From an uncultured Ruegeria sp. (lineage in GTDB: Bacteria; Pseudomonadota; Alphaproteobacteria; Rhodobacterales; Rhodobacteraceae): DNA of 64,000 nucleotides. Made by a program: the position numbers and the translations under genes. Shown piece after piece: positions 35,225 to 44,523 of the stretch (the first letter of the stretch is position 1; each line of letters begins with the position of its first letter). The stretch covers positions 1 to 64,000 of the forward strand of contig NZ_CANNGO010000002.1 of the NCBI RefSeq assembly GCF_947504215.1. The letters are read 5' to 3'. Below the pieces are notes generated by a model, which searched no databases, was not told where the DNA came from, and saw only the letters and a program-made list of their open reading frames with translations.

Positions 35225-35611
35225 TCAGTTCGCGCTGTGGTCGGGGACGTCTTCGACCTGCTCGACCGCGTGGGTGGCCCAAAGCTCATCCTCGCCCGCA
35301 TCCGGCAGGTCCTCGGGCTTTTCATGACGGTGAATGTGCCATTTGGCAATGAACAGGGCCGTGATCGGGGCGGTGAGGAACAAAAACAAGGTGATCAGCA
35401 GCTCGTGCAGCGACAGATGCCCTTCGATCAGGACGGAATGGCAGATCGAGGCCAAAAGAACGCCGCCCACACCGAGGGTTGTCGCCTTGGTCGGAGCATG
35501 CAGGCGAGACATCGGATCCTTCAGCTTGATCATGCCAAACGAGCCGACAAAACCGAATATGCCCGATACAATAAGGAAGAATGCGATCAGAAGTTCGAAG
35601 ATAAATTCCAT
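35225..35611 (-). CDS. mnhG: Mrp-type Na+/H+ antiporter subunit G
   Basis: A 128-aa subunit with three membrane helices. MEFIFELLIAFFLIVSGIFGFVGSFGMIKLKDPMSRLHAPTKATTLGVGG is the classical MnhG/PhaG start, and the C-terminal 40 residues are a charged cytoplasmic tail. The ATG at 35611 fits the family; the longer frame does not. It is the last gene of the Mrp operon, five bases before the selD-fusion start, so the selenium gene may be on the same transcript. Confidence 0.92.
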   Translation of the reverse strand: MEFIFELLIAFFLIVSGIFGFVGSFGMIKLKDPMSRLHAPTKATTLGVGGVLLASICHSVLIEGHLSLHELLITLFLFLTAPITALFIAKWHIHRHEKPEDLPDAGEDELWATHAVEQVEDVPDHSAN

Positions 35612-35618
35612 CAAACCC

Positions 35619-35888
35619 TCACTCGATAATGTTGCCGCGCAGCATAAAGCGGGCATAGGCGACGGTTGAGACAAAACCCAGCATGGCAATGATCATGGCA
35701 GCCTCAAAAAAGATTTCGGTGCCTTTGAACAGGCCGTACAGGATCATCAGGGCAATGGTGTTGATCACCATCGTGTCCAGCGCCAGAACTCGGGTACCAA
35801 CCCCTTCGGCCGTGATGATCCGCCAGAGACACATGATGATCGCTGCCCCAAAACAGGCAAACGCAAAGTGGATGGCAAAACCCATCAT
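35619..35888 (-). CDS. mnhF: Mrp-type Na+/H+ antiporter subunit F
   Basis: An 89-aa protein with three helices. LWRIITAEGVGTRVLALDTMVINTIALMILYGL is the MnhF/PhaF core with its conserved D-x-x-x-x-N region. The start overlaps the mnhE stop by 4 bp, and mnhG follows after 7 bp. Confidence 0.92.
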   Translation of the reverse strand: MMGFAIHFAFACFGAAIIMCLWRIITAEGVGTRVLALDTMVINTIALMILYGLFKGTEIFFEAAMIIAMLGFVSTVAYARFMLRGNIIE

Positions 35889-36385
35889 TCGAAAATCTCC
35901 TTCAGACGACGTTCATAGCGTTGCTTGATCTGATCCCGCACGGCGTCCGGGTCTGAGGTGTCAAGACAGTGGACAAGCAGGTTATGTCCTTGCGCCGACA
36001 GATCACAACTGACCGTGCCAGGTGTCATCGTGATGGTGCCAGCCAGGACGGTGATCGCTTCTGGCGTGCGCAATTCCAGGGGGATACATACCCAGTTCGG
36101 CTGGCGGTCGGCGTCACGCTTGAACAGGATGATCTTTGCGACCGTGACATTGGCAACAACGATATCCCACAGCACGACCAGCATGTATTCGATCACCATC
36201 GGCCAGTTGCGCAGTTTGGGGCGGTCTGGCCAGTAGGGTTGGGTGACGAAGGGGATGATAATTCCCAAAATCAAGCCAAAGACCAGCGAGTTCAGCGACG
36301 GCGCGTTTGCCAGAAACAACCAGACAAGCGTCAGTAGAATCGTCAGTTGGGGGTGCGGGAAAATACGGCGCAGTAGTTCCATCAC
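35885..36385 (-). CDS. mnhE: Mrp-type Na+/H+ antiporter subunit E
   Basis: A 166-aa subunit with two to three N-terminal helices (LTILLTLVWLFLANAPSLNSLVFGLILGIIIPF) and a hydrophilic C-terminus. The motif LELRTPEAITVLAGTITMTPGTVSCDL is diagnostic of MnhE/PhaE. It overlaps both mnhD and mnhF by 4 bp (ATGA). Confidence 0.93.
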   Translation of the reverse strand: MMELLRRIFPHPQLTILLTLVWLFLANAPSLNSLVFGLILGIIIPFVTQPYWPDRPKLRNWPMVIEYMLVVLWDIVVANVTVAKIILFKRDADRQPNWVCIPLELRTPEAITVLAGTITMTPGTVSCDLSAQGHNLLVHCLDTSDPDAVRDQIKQRYERRLKEIFE

Positions 36386-37923
36386 TCTTCACCTCCCAAT
36401 ACGGCCGAGATGTAACGCTCGGGCGTGAACAATTGCTCTGCTGTCTTGCTTGTGTACTCCAAAGCGGGCCCGGCAAACAGGGTTAGCAGGATCAGACCCG
36501 CAACCGCACCGAAGACCGCCGTAAAGGCCAGGCCGGGTTGCGGTTCGGGGGCAGATCGCTCATCCGTTTCCTCCTCCTCTGGTGCGTCTTCCCCCGCATA
36601 TTCGACATCGTGGCTCTTCCAAAAGATCAGCGAACCGGCACGTGCCAATCCAACGATGGTCACGAAGGATCCTACCAGGATCACAAACCAAACGGCGTTG
36701 GCGTTTGATGCATCGCGTGCGGCGTCCAAAACAAGCAGTTTACCAACAAAGCCCGACAACGGCGGCATCCCTGCTATCGCGATTGCGCCAACAAAGAACA
36801 GGGCCGCGACCAGTCCGCTTTGCGGCATCGGTGGCTTGGGTGTAATTGCGCCGCCGCGGCGTTCCATCACCAGATCAGCAACCAGGAACAGCAACGCTGT
36901 CGCCAACGTCGAGTGGAAGATGTAGTACAGTGCGGCTGCAGTTGCTTCGGGCGTGAACAACGAGATTGCGATCAGTAGCGTGCCCATTGAGGCGATGGCG
37001 CAGAACGCCACCATACGGGCAATGTGATGTGCGCCAAGGATACCAATAGCCCCAACCGCTAGTGTCAAAATGGCAGCCGGTTGCAGCCAATCGCCGACCA
37101 AACCTTGCGTCGCTTCGACCTCGGGTCCGAAAGCCAGCGTGTACATACGCAAGATCGAGTAGGCCCCGACCTTGGTCATAATCGCAAACAGCGCCGCCAC
37201 AGGTAAAGGCGCGTTGGCATAGCTTGCAGGCAACCAGAAATGCAGTGGTAGAACAGCGGCCTTGATACAGAAAACCAGCAGCAACAGCACGGCACCAACT
37301 CGCAGAAGGGCGGTATCTTCGGGTGGTAACTCTGCCACACGCACGGCGATGTCGGCCATATTCAAGGTGCCCGTCACACCATAGAGCGTTCCCAAGGCGA
37401 ACAGAAACAAGGTTGAACCCAGCAGGTTGTAAGCGACATATTGAACGCCCGCCTTCAAACGCACCGACCCGCCGCCGTGGGTCATAAGTCCATAAGATGC
37501 GATCAGCAGAACTTCGAAGAACACAAACAGGTTGAACGCGTCCCCGGTCAGAAACGCTCCGCAGACGCCCATTAACTGGAAATGAAACAGCGCGTGGAAA
37601 TGGTTGCCGCGCTGATCCCAGCCGGACCCAATCGCATAAAGTACTATGGGCAAGGCCAGCAGTGCCGTTAGCAACACCATCATGGCCGACATCCTGTCCA
37701 GCACCATGACAATGCCAAAGGGGGCGGGCCAGTCGCCCAATTCATAGACTTGGATGTCCCCGCCAGAAGCTTGCGCCGTGATCGTCAGCGCAATGCCCAG
37801 CAATGCGACCACACCGGCGACCGAGAAGATGCGTTGCAGGTCCAGATGATATCGCAAGACCATGATGATAAACGGTGCAAGGATCGCGGGTAGGACGATC
37901 GGCGCAACGATCCAGTGGTTCAT
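36382..37923 (-). CDS. mnhD: Mrp-type Na+/H+ antiporter subunit D
   Basis: A 513-aa antiporter-like subunit homologous to complex I NuoM/NuoN, with about 14 helices. VFFEVLLIASYGLM carries the key membrane Glu on helix 5, and LPLHFWLPASYANAPLPVAALFA carries the broken helix 7 with its Lys/His pattern. The C-terminal loop is acidic (YAGEDAPEEEETDE) before the last helix. It translocates H+ or Na+ as part of the seven-subunit complex. Confidence 0.94.
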   Translation of the reverse strand: MNHWIVAPIVLPAILAPFIIMVLRYHLDLQRIFSVAGVVALLGIALTITAQASGGDIQVYELGDWPAPFGIVMVLDRMSAMMVLLTALLALPIVLYAIGSGWDQRGNHFHALFHFQLMGVCGAFLTGDAFNLFVFFEVLLIASYGLMTHGGGSVRLKAGVQYVAYNLLGSTLFLFALGTLYGVTGTLNMADIAVRVAELPPEDTALLRVGAVLLLLVFCIKAAVLPLHFWLPASYANAPLPVAALFAIMTKVGAYSILRMYTLAFGPEVEATQGLVGDWLQPAAILTLAVGAIGILGAHHIARMVAFCAIASMGTLLIAISLFTPEATAAALYYIFHSTLATALLFLVADLVMERRGGAITPKPPMPQSGLVAALFFVGAIAIAGMPPLSGFVGKLLVLDAARDASNANAVWFVILVGSFVTIVGLARAGSLIFWKSHDVEYAGEDAPEEEETDERSAPEPQPGLAFTAVFGAVAGLILLTLFAGPALEYTSKTAEQLFTPERYISAVLGGEE

Positions 37924-38279
37924 GCGTCTTCTCCCGGCGCGTCAACGCAGTCCTGCGCGGTCATGTCGATATGGTCATCCTTCGAAGACAGATAGGCGCT
38001 GAGCGCGATCATCACGATCACCGCCGTCATCCCGAATGAGATCACAATGGCCGTCAGCACAAGCGCCTGAGGCAGCGGATCGGTGTAAGGAACCTCTTCA
38101 TATTTGTTCAGAACTGCGGGCGCATTCAGCGCCAGCCGTCCGGTCGCGAATAGAAAGACGTTCACCGCATAGGTGATCAACGACAGGCCCAAAATGACTG
38201 GAAACGTTCGGCGGCGCAGGATGAGGAAAATCCCGGCAGCGGTCAGAACGCCTACGGCAGAGGCTACGAGCGCTTCCAT
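37920..38279 (-). CDS. mnhC: Mrp-type Na+/H+ antiporter subunit C
   Basis: A 119-aa NuoK homologue with three helices (VASAVGVLTAAGIFLILRR, TFPVILGLSLITYAVNVFLFATG, LVLTAIVISFGMTAVIVMIAL). DPLPQALVLTAIVI is the invariant MnhC/PhaC motif. The start overlaps the mnhA stop as TGATG and its end overlaps mnhD by 4 bp. Confidence 0.94.
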   Translation of the reverse strand: MEALVASAVGVLTAAGIFLILRRRTFPVILGLSLITYAVNVFLFATGRLALNAPAVLNKYEEVPYTDPLPQALVLTAIVISFGMTAVIVMIALSAYLSSKDDHIDMTAQDCVDAPGEDA

Positions 38280-41146
38280 CAGACCTGCTCCTTCTCTTCT
38301 TCTTCCGGCGGATCATCCCGCAACGGATTAATGTCCATTGGGAATTCCTGTGCCATACCGGGTTGCCATGCAAACCTGGACAAGCTGTCCAGCGCCAGCA
38401 TGACGGCACCCAGAACCGCCAGAAACACGCCGGTGTCGAACAACATGGCGGTGGCCCACTCGAATTCTTCCAGTGGTGGCCAGTTGATGTAGCCGAAATC
38501 GCTGGTCAGGAAGGGGCGTTCGTTGAACCACGCGCCCAAACCCGTCGCGGCCGCGATCAGAACACCCCAGCCGATTGTCCCATGGTAATAGAACCTTTGG
38601 CGTTCGATGGCCCAGGTATAGCCGCTGGCCATGTACTGCATCAGATAGGCGATGGCGACGATCAGTCCGGCAATAAAGCCGCCGCCGGGTTGGTTGTGTC
38701 CACGGAAGAAGATGTAGGCGCCAACCATCAGCGCGATTGGCATCATCACGCGCGTTACCACAACCATCATCAGCGGATGCGCGTCGCCCGATTGTGGCCA
38801 ATGAGGTTTGCGGTTCAGCAGATAGCCACGCACATTGGTGCTCAGCACAGATTCCGTCAGGGCGTAGATGATCAGCGCTGCGATACCCAGAACGATGATT
38901 TCGCCAAAGGTATCAAACCCCCGGAAGTCCACCAGGATCACGTTAACCACATTGGTGCCGCCGCCGCCTTTGTACGAGTTTGCCAGGTGGAAATCCGAGA
39001 TCGTTGGAAATGCGAAGTCGCGCATCATGATCGCATAGATCAATGCGCCTGACCCGATCCCGGCAACAACTGAAATTGCGGCATCACGCCAGCGTCTTGC
39101 AGGGGCGCTGTCCCACGGAGTTTCGGTTGGCAAAAAGTTCAGCGACAACAAGAGAAGGATCATGGTAACCACTTCGACCGAAATCTGTGTTAGTGCCAAA
39201 TCCGGCGCGGAAAGGTAGTTGAAGGCAATGGATACGATCAGGCCGACAACACCGATCAGAACCAGGGATAACAAGCGGTTGCGGTGGAACCACATGATCC
39301 CAAGCGTCGCGCCGACCAGACAGATCCATCCGATGATCGGGATAATTTGGGCTGGTAGCGGGACGCGTGTTTCGATCCCAATTGTTCCAGTCGAATACGC
39401 GTAGTAGCCCAACCCGACAGTGAAGGTGACAAAGATGACCGCATATCGGCTGAGAACACCGTTGTGTAGCTCGTCAGTGATCAGACGGCTGAGTCTGGTG
39501 AATGCGTTGATAATCGCCTCAAAGATAACTTTTGCTTCGGGGCGCGGCAGGGCGTTCCAGATCTGCTCACCGCGTCGATGCAGGGCAAGCAGGAACAAAC
39601 CACCCAGCGTAGCAACGACCGACATGTACAGGGCTGGGGTGAAGCCATGCCACAGTTTCAGCGAGTAATACGGCAGCTTTTCACCGCCAATAACCGCGCT
39701 TGAGACAACGGCAACCAATGGGCCGACGATTGCGGCTGAGTAGAGACCAATAAGCACGACCAATATGACAAGAAAGGCCGGTGCCAGCCACAAGCCAACG
39801 GGCGGGTCATGCGGCTTTGCCGGATAGTCATCACGCTGAGGCCCAAGGAACACGTGGCTTACAAAGCGGAAGGAATACGCGGCTGAAAACACCGCAGCCA
39901 GAACTGCTAAACCTGGCACCAGACAATGTGAATTCAACCAAGTGGTATGAACGGTTTCCTCCAGCATCATTTCCTTTGACAGGAAACCGTTTAGAGGTGG
40001 CAGACCCGCCATCGACAATGCTGCAATTGTGCCAATGGTAAAGGTGATCGGCATCAAGTGACGCAACCCACCCAACCGCTTTACGTCTCGCGTGCCCGTT
40101 TCGTGGTCCACGATCCCCGCTGTCATGAACAGCGCAGCTTTGAAGGTTGCGTGGTTGATGATGTGGAACATAGCGGCAACGGCCGCAAACTTGGTGCCAA
40201 AGCCCAAAAGCATGGTCACCAACCCAAGGTGCGACACCGTCGAGAAGGCCAGAAGCGCTTTTAGGTCATCTTTGAACAGTGCAATCACCGCACCAAGCAA
40301 CATCGTCACCAGCCCCGTTGTTGCGACGATGTAAAACCACGCATCCGTTCCAGCCAGGACCGGCCACATGCGAGCCATCAGGAACAGTCCTGCCTTCACC
40401 ATCGTTGCCGAGTGCAGATAGGCCGAAACTGGGGTTGGAGCTGCCATCGCGTGCGGCAGCCAGAAATGAAAGGGGAACTGCGCGGATTTGGTGAAACAGC
40501 CTAGCAGGATCAGGATCAATGCAGGCATGTAGTGGGGCGATGACTGGATCAGCTCTTTGTTCTGCAAAATGACGCTAAGGTCGTAGGACCCAACAATGTT
40601 ACCCAGGATCAGCATCCCGGCGATCATCGCCAAGCCGCCACCGCCCGTCACCGCAAGCGCCATCCGTGCACCTTGCCGCCCTTCGGGCAGGTGTTTCCAA
40701 TAGCCAATCAACAGGAAGGAACTCAGCGACGTGAGTTCCCAAAAGATAAGCAAAAGCAATATGTTGTCGGACAGAACGATCCCAACCATCGCACCCTGAA
40801 ACAGCAGCAGATAGGTATAGAACTGCCCCATCGGATCTTCGCGCGACAAATAGAATCGGGCATAGAGAATGATCAGCAATCCGATGCCAAGGATCAGCAA
40901 GGCGAACAGGAACCCAAGTCCGTCCAGCATGAAGTTCGCATTCAGTCCCAGCCCTGGCATCCAGTCGAACCGCGCGGCGATCACCTCACCTCGTAAAACC
41001 GCCGGGCTATGGATCAACAAACCCATTAGCGCCAAAAAGGTAGTCAACCCTGCGGCCGAGGCTGCTGCGTTTCGTCCCGCCCGGATCAGGAGGGCTGGGA
41101 AAACAGCTCCGAGAAAGGGAAGGGCCGCGATGAGGAATAGGGACAA
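38279..41146 (-). CDS. mnhA: Mrp-type Na+/H+ antiporter subunit A (MnhA fused to MnhB-like domain)
   Basis: A 955-aa subunit, the largest of the complex. The NuoL-like core (about 1-500) has FWELTSLSSFLLIGYW with the conserved Glu, PFHFWLPHAMAAPTPVSAYLHSATMVKAG, and HATFKAALFMTAG. Residues about 600-770 carry the MnhA C-terminal domain (DLALTQISVEVVTMILLLL, VNVILVDFRGFDTFGEIIVLGIAALI). The last 150 residues are MnhB-like (RGHNQPGGGFIAGLIVAIAYL). Fusion of A and B is usual in alphaproteobacteria. The start is a TTG (41146) with CGGAG 9-13 nt upstream; I see no ATG in frame nearby. It heads mnhA-C-D-E-F-G, needed for Na+ export and alkali tolerance. Confidence 0.95.
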   Translation of the reverse strand: MSLFLIAALPFLGAVFPALLIRAGRNAAASAAGLTTFLALMGLLIHSPAVLRGEVIAARFDWMPGLGLNANFMLDGLGFLFALLILGIGLLIILYARFYLSREDPMGQFYTYLLLFQGAMVGIVLSDNILLLLIFWELTSLSSFLLIGYWKHLPEGRQGARMALAVTGGGGLAMIAGMLILGNIVGSYDLSVILQNKELIQSSPHYMPALILILLGCFTKSAQFPFHFWLPHAMAAPTPVSAYLHSATMVKAGLFLMARMWPVLAGTDAWFYIVATTGLVTMLLGAVIALFKDDLKALLAFSTVSHLGLVTMLLGFGTKFAAVAAMFHIINHATFKAALFMTAGIVDHETGTRDVKRLGGLRHLMPITFTIGTIAALSMAGLPPLNGFLSKEMMLEETVHTTWLNSHCLVPGLAVLAAVFSAAYSFRFVSHVFLGPQRDDYPAKPHDPPVGLWLAPAFLVILVVLIGLYSAAIVGPLVAVVSSAVIGGEKLPYYSLKLWHGFTPALYMSVVATLGGLFLLALHRRGEQIWNALPRPEAKVIFEAIINAFTRLSRLITDELHNGVLSRYAVIFVTFTVGLGYYAYSTGTIGIETRVPLPAQIIPIIGWICLVGATLGIMWFHRNRLLSLVLIGVVGLIVSIAFNYLSAPDLALTQISVEVVTMILLLLSLNFLPTETPWDSAPARRWRDAAISVVAGIGSGALIYAIMMRDFAFPTISDFHLANSYKGGGGTNVVNVILVDFRGFDTFGEIIVLGIAALIIYALTESVLSTNVRGYLLNRKPHWPQSGDAHPLMMVVVTRVMMPIALMVGAYIFFRGHNQPGGGFIAGLIVAIAYLMQYMASGYTWAIERQRFYYHGTIGWGVLIAAATGLGAWFNERPFLTSDFGYINWPPLEEFEWATAMLFDTGVFLAVLGAVMLALDSLSRFAWQPGMAQEFPMDINPLRDDPPEEEEKEQV

Positions 41147-41368
41147 GTGCGATACTCCGGTCTGGGCGGTCTATGTGTTCTTGGTTTTCTAAGGATAATT
41201 TATTGACTGTCCAGATATTGCAAGTTTTTCACAGAGTTCTACGGCAATCTCTGGATCGGGTTTGCCCTGCGTAATAATGACGCGAACTTGATCCGAGGGT
41301 CAGAATTCAGAGCAGAAATGACTCTCGGCCTGTGGTAGAACCGGCGCGGCAGATCAGAGGAAGATGAC

Positions 41369-41839
41369 ATGTCGGACAAGGTGAACCGCACCCGCAGGTG
41401 GGTTTTGCTTGGTGGTGCAGCCGCCATTGCGACCGGCTTCGCGATCCGGGAGTACCGCTTGATCCCGCAAGATTATGCGGGTGGTCAGATTGACGTGGCC
41501 GAGGCTTACAAGCAAGCCCAATCCGGTGATATTTTGTTGGTGGACATCCGCACCCCGCGGGAATGGCAGGCGACCGGAGTGGGTGACGGTGCGCACCCTT
41601 TGGATATGCGACGCGAGGACTTTGTCCAAGCGCTTGAGCGTCTTATCGACGGCAACCCTGAAACCCCCGTGGCACTGATTTGTGCACGAGGCGTGCGGTC
41701 GGCGCGGTTAAGCAACCAACTGACCTTGGCAGGGTTCACAAACATCATAGACGTACCCGAAGGCATGCTGGGTTCGACCGCAGGCCCGGGCTGGGTGCGT
41801 GTTGGGCTTCCAGTCAAAAGTTACAAAGAGGACACATAA
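41369..41839 (+). CDS. Membrane-anchored rhodanese-like protein
   Basis: A 156-aa protein. Residues 1-28 (RTRRWVLLGGAAAIATGFAI) form a signal anchor with a twin-arginine-like RR, so the domain probably faces the periplasm. The rhodanese domain has DILLVDIRTPREWQATGV and the active loop ICARGVRSARL with the sulfur-carrying Cys (about residue 110). AGAGGAAG precedes the ATG. Its TAA overlaps the ATG of the esterase gene (TAATG). The 222 bp upstream, shared with the divergent mnhA, contain no gene. Confidence 0.87.
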   Translation: MSDKVNRTRRWVLLGGAAAIATGFAIREYRLIPQDYAGGQIDVAEAYKQAQSGDILLVDIRTPREWQATGVGDGAHPLDMRREDFVQALERLIDGNPETPVALICARGVRSARLSNQLTLAGFTNIIDVPEGMLGSTAGPGWVRVGLPVKSYKEDT

Positions 41840-42651
41840 TGCGCGCGAAACACTTGATGGCTTTGTGTTTTGCTTTTTCCGGGCAGGTGGCTGTGGCTGC
41901 GTGTGGCGCGGACGAAGGCACCTGTGACATTTCATCTGGCAGTTACCACATCGAATTACCGGACAGCGAAAACCCGCCATTGGTGATATTTCTGCATGGC
42001 TACGGTGGCAGCGGGTCCGGCACGATGAAGAACCGGGGCATGGTCGAACCGTTGCTGGCCCGGGGATACGCAGTGATGGCGCCGGAAGGGGCCGTTCGAA
42101 ATGGCCGCCAAAGCTGGAACTTTTACGATGGGTTTGGCGACCGCGACGAAAAAGTGTTTTTGACCGAGGTGGTTCAGGACGCGACGGACCGGTTTGGCAT
42201 AGATGGCGAGCGTGTGGTTCTTGGCGGTTTTTCGGCCGGAGCGTTTATGGTGAACTACCTGGCGTGCGCAGCGCCCGAAACCTTTTCTGCCTATGTGCCG
42301 GTGTCAGGCGGTTTCTGGCGGCCGCATCCTGAAACCTGCGGCGGACCCGTGCGGTTGTTTCACACTCATGGCTGGGTCGATAACGTAGTCCCGCTGGAAG
42401 GGCGGCTTCTGGGCGGCGGACGCTACCATCAAGGAGATATCTTTGCTGGTTTGGAAATCTGGCGCGAAGCCAATGAATGCGTTGACACCAAGCCTGATGG
42501 TTTTGGGACAACCGATCAGTTTATGCGCCGCAGGTGGACATGCGCTGACGGTGGTGCACTTGAATTCGCTTTGTTCCCGGGCGGTCATACCGTGCCCAAT
42601 GGCTGGGCAGATATGATGGTCGACTGGTATGAAGGGCTGCCGGGCGGTTAA
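41839..42651 (+). CDS. Secreted PHB-depolymerase/esterase-like alpha-beta hydrolase
   Basis: A 270-aa exported hydrolase. Signal peptide 1-20 (MALCFAFSGQVAVAA), then LVIFLHGYGGSGSG (oxyanion region), the nucleophile elbow LGGFSAGAFMVNYLA (GxSxG), an Asp in HTHGWVDNVVP and the His in FPGGHTVPNG. This is the LpqC/poly(3-hydroxybutyrate) depolymerase family; in bacteria many act as short-chain or feruloyl esterases, so PHB is only one candidate substrate. Several cysteines suggest disulfides. It is coupled to the rhodanese gene and convergent with opgH with no gap. Confidence 0.83.
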   Translation: MRAKHLMALCFAFSGQVAVAACGADEGTCDISSGSYHIELPDSENPPLVIFLHGYGGSGSGTMKNRGMVEPLLARGYAVMAPEGAVRNGRQSWNFYDGFGDRDEKVFLTEVVQDATDRFGIDGERVVLGGFSAGAFMVNYLACAAPETFSAYVPVSGGFWRPHPETCGGPVRLFHTHGWVDNVVPLEGRLLGGGRYHQGDIFAGLEIWREANECVDTKPDGFGTTDQFMRRRWTCADGGALEFALFPGGHTVPNGWADMMVDWYEGLPGG

Positions 42652-44523
42652 TTACTCCGCCGGTGTCATGACACCTTTACCATCCAGCAAACGTTTCAGT
42701 TCCGTCCGGTGACGGCGGGCTGAACGGGTGATGGCGGGTTCGTTAAAATCCTCGCGCATTCCGACCATATGCCGGGCCGCACCGACGGACACGCCGCTTA
42801 GCGCTGACAATGGTATTGCCAGCGCAAGGCTGATCGCAATTGGGGCCAACCAGAACGAGACCAGACCTGCCAGGATACCGGCGCTAAGTGCAACACCGAT
42901 GATCGTTTCCAGCGCATGGCACAGGATCAATGTCCGCAGGCTATAGCTGCCGCCATCCCGTTCCTGCCGTTTCCAGCCTTTTTGAATGCCAAGCACAGTC
43001 CGAAAGACGGCAATCATCTGCTGCACCATCAGGATCGGCGCATAAAGCACCGACAGGATCACTTCGGCCAGAAACGAGGTGAAGAACCGACGCTTTCCAC
43101 CAAAGTCGGAATAGCGCACGCCGCTGAGGGGCAGGGCCGCGACCCCCAGAACTTTGGGGGCAAGCAGCATCGCGTACATGACTAGAATGATCAAGACATG
43201 CCGCGTTTCGGTCATTTCTGGCCATTGCGGGAACATCGGGTTGTCAGGGCTGAAATAATGCAGGACCGAGGCGTCTTCGCCCTGACCGATCAATGCCCAC
43301 ATCACCAGCAGCGCAAACCACAGGGGCGACATCAGATATCCAACGGCTCCGTGGAACATGTGAAAACGTGACACCGAGCGGAAGCCGCGCGACCCGAGCA
43401 GTTTCAAATGCTGCAGGTTGCCCTGACACCAACGCCGATCTCGCATGGCATGATCAATGAGGGTTGGAGGTGTCTCTTCGTACGATCCACGAATACGCGG
43501 CAGAAAACGCACACCCCATCCGGCACGGCGGAGCAGACCGGCCTCGACAAAGTCATGGCTCATGATCAGTTCTTCCTGCCCGTTGAGGGACCGGAGTTTG
43601 GGCAGCCCCGCACATGTTGCGAAGGCTTTGGTTCGGATGATGGCGTTATGACCCCAATAATTGCCTTCCTGGCCGCACCAGCGGGCCAGACCTTCGGCAA
43701 AGGCGATGCCGTAAACGCCGTTGGCGAATTGCTGCATGCGGGCGAAAACCGACTGCGCGCCGATCAGTTGTGGGTAGCTCTGGATCAGGCCTGCACCAGG
43801 ATCACGCGCCAGCGAGTCGGTCAGGCGGGCAATGGCGCGGCCGGTCATCAGGCTGTCGGCATCCAACACCAGCATTGCATCCCAGTCCGAGCCCCAGCGG
43901 CTGACCCAGTCGGCGATATTGCCGACTTTACGGTCCGTGTTTTGTTCGCGGCGGCGGTAGTACAATTCCAATCCCGGGGCCAACGTTGTGCGAAGCGCCT
44001 CGATGCTGGCTTGCTCCTGCGCTGCAATCTCAGGGTCACGCGTGTCCGAAAGGATAAACATGGCATAGTGATGCTGCCCGCCTCGGGCCTGCAACTCCTC
44101 CAGCATGGTTCTGGCGTTGCCAAGCACGAACCATGGGACCTCGTTGTAGACCGGCATCAGCAAGGCCACGCGCAAGGCTTGTGGACGTCCCTGACGGGCC
44201 GGGCGCTCCTGACGAGACAACGAGACCATGCCCAGCAATACGGTGCAGACCGTGAACGAGATCCAGAAGAAGTTAAAAGAGATCAGCGCCAGAAGGACGG
44301 CTTCGATCAGATTGATCCCCTCGGCCCCGAACCAATCGGTCATGACCCAGAACAAACCGAGCGTCGCAGCCATTGCCGGTGAAAACGCCAATGCCCGCCA
44401 GAACCCGGCTGAGTGCCGACCGGTGCGCGACGGCACTTCGGCATCCCGGAACCCGGCGCGAAAATCTTGCGCGGGCATCGCCAAAGGAGCCTGTGGCGGC
44501 ATGATATGCAGGTCGTGGCTCAT
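42652..44523 (-). CDS. opgH: Glucans biosynthesis glucosyltransferase H
   Basis: Inner-membrane family-2 glycosyltransferase that polymerises the beta-1,2 glucose backbone of osmoregulated periplasmic glucans. It is about 623 aa, shorter than the roughly 850 aa of Escherichia coli. Catalytic motifs are visible: LMPVYNEVP, LVLDADSLMTG (DxD), EELIMSHDFVEAGLL and RDRRWCQGNLQHLKLL (QxxRW region). Several membrane segments flank the catalytic domain. I chose ATG 44523, which overlaps the opgG stop as ATGA; another ATG lies three codons upstream. It is the last gene of opgC-G-H. Confidence 0.95.
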   Translation of the reverse strand: MSHDLHIMPPQAPLAMPAQDFRAGFRDAEVPSRTGRHSAGFWRALAFSPAMAATLGLFWVMTDWFGAEGINLIEAVLLALISFNFFWISFTVCTVLLGMVSLSRQERPARQGRPQALRVALLMPVYNEVPWFVLGNARTMLEELQARGGQHHYAMFILSDTRDPEIAAQEQASIEALRTTLAPGLELYYRRREQNTDRKVGNIADWVSRWGSDWDAMLVLDADSLMTGRAIARLTDSLARDPGAGLIQSYPQLIGAQSVFARMQQFANGVYGIAFAEGLARWCGQEGNYWGHNAIIRTKAFATCAGLPKLRSLNGQEELIMSHDFVEAGLLRRAGWGVRFLPRIRGSYEETPPTLIDHAMRDRRWCQGNLQHLKLLGSRGFRSVSRFHMFHGAVGYLMSPLWFALLVMWALIGQGEDASVLHYFSPDNPMFPQWPEMTETRHVLIILVMYAMLLAPKVLGVAALPLSGVRYSDFGGKRRFFTSFLAEVILSVLYAPILMVQQMIAVFRTVLGIQKGWKRQERDGGSYSLRTLILCHALETIIGVALSAGILAGLVSFWLAPIAISLALAIPLSALSGVSVGAARHMVGMREDFNEPAITRSARRHRTELKRLLDGKGVMTPAE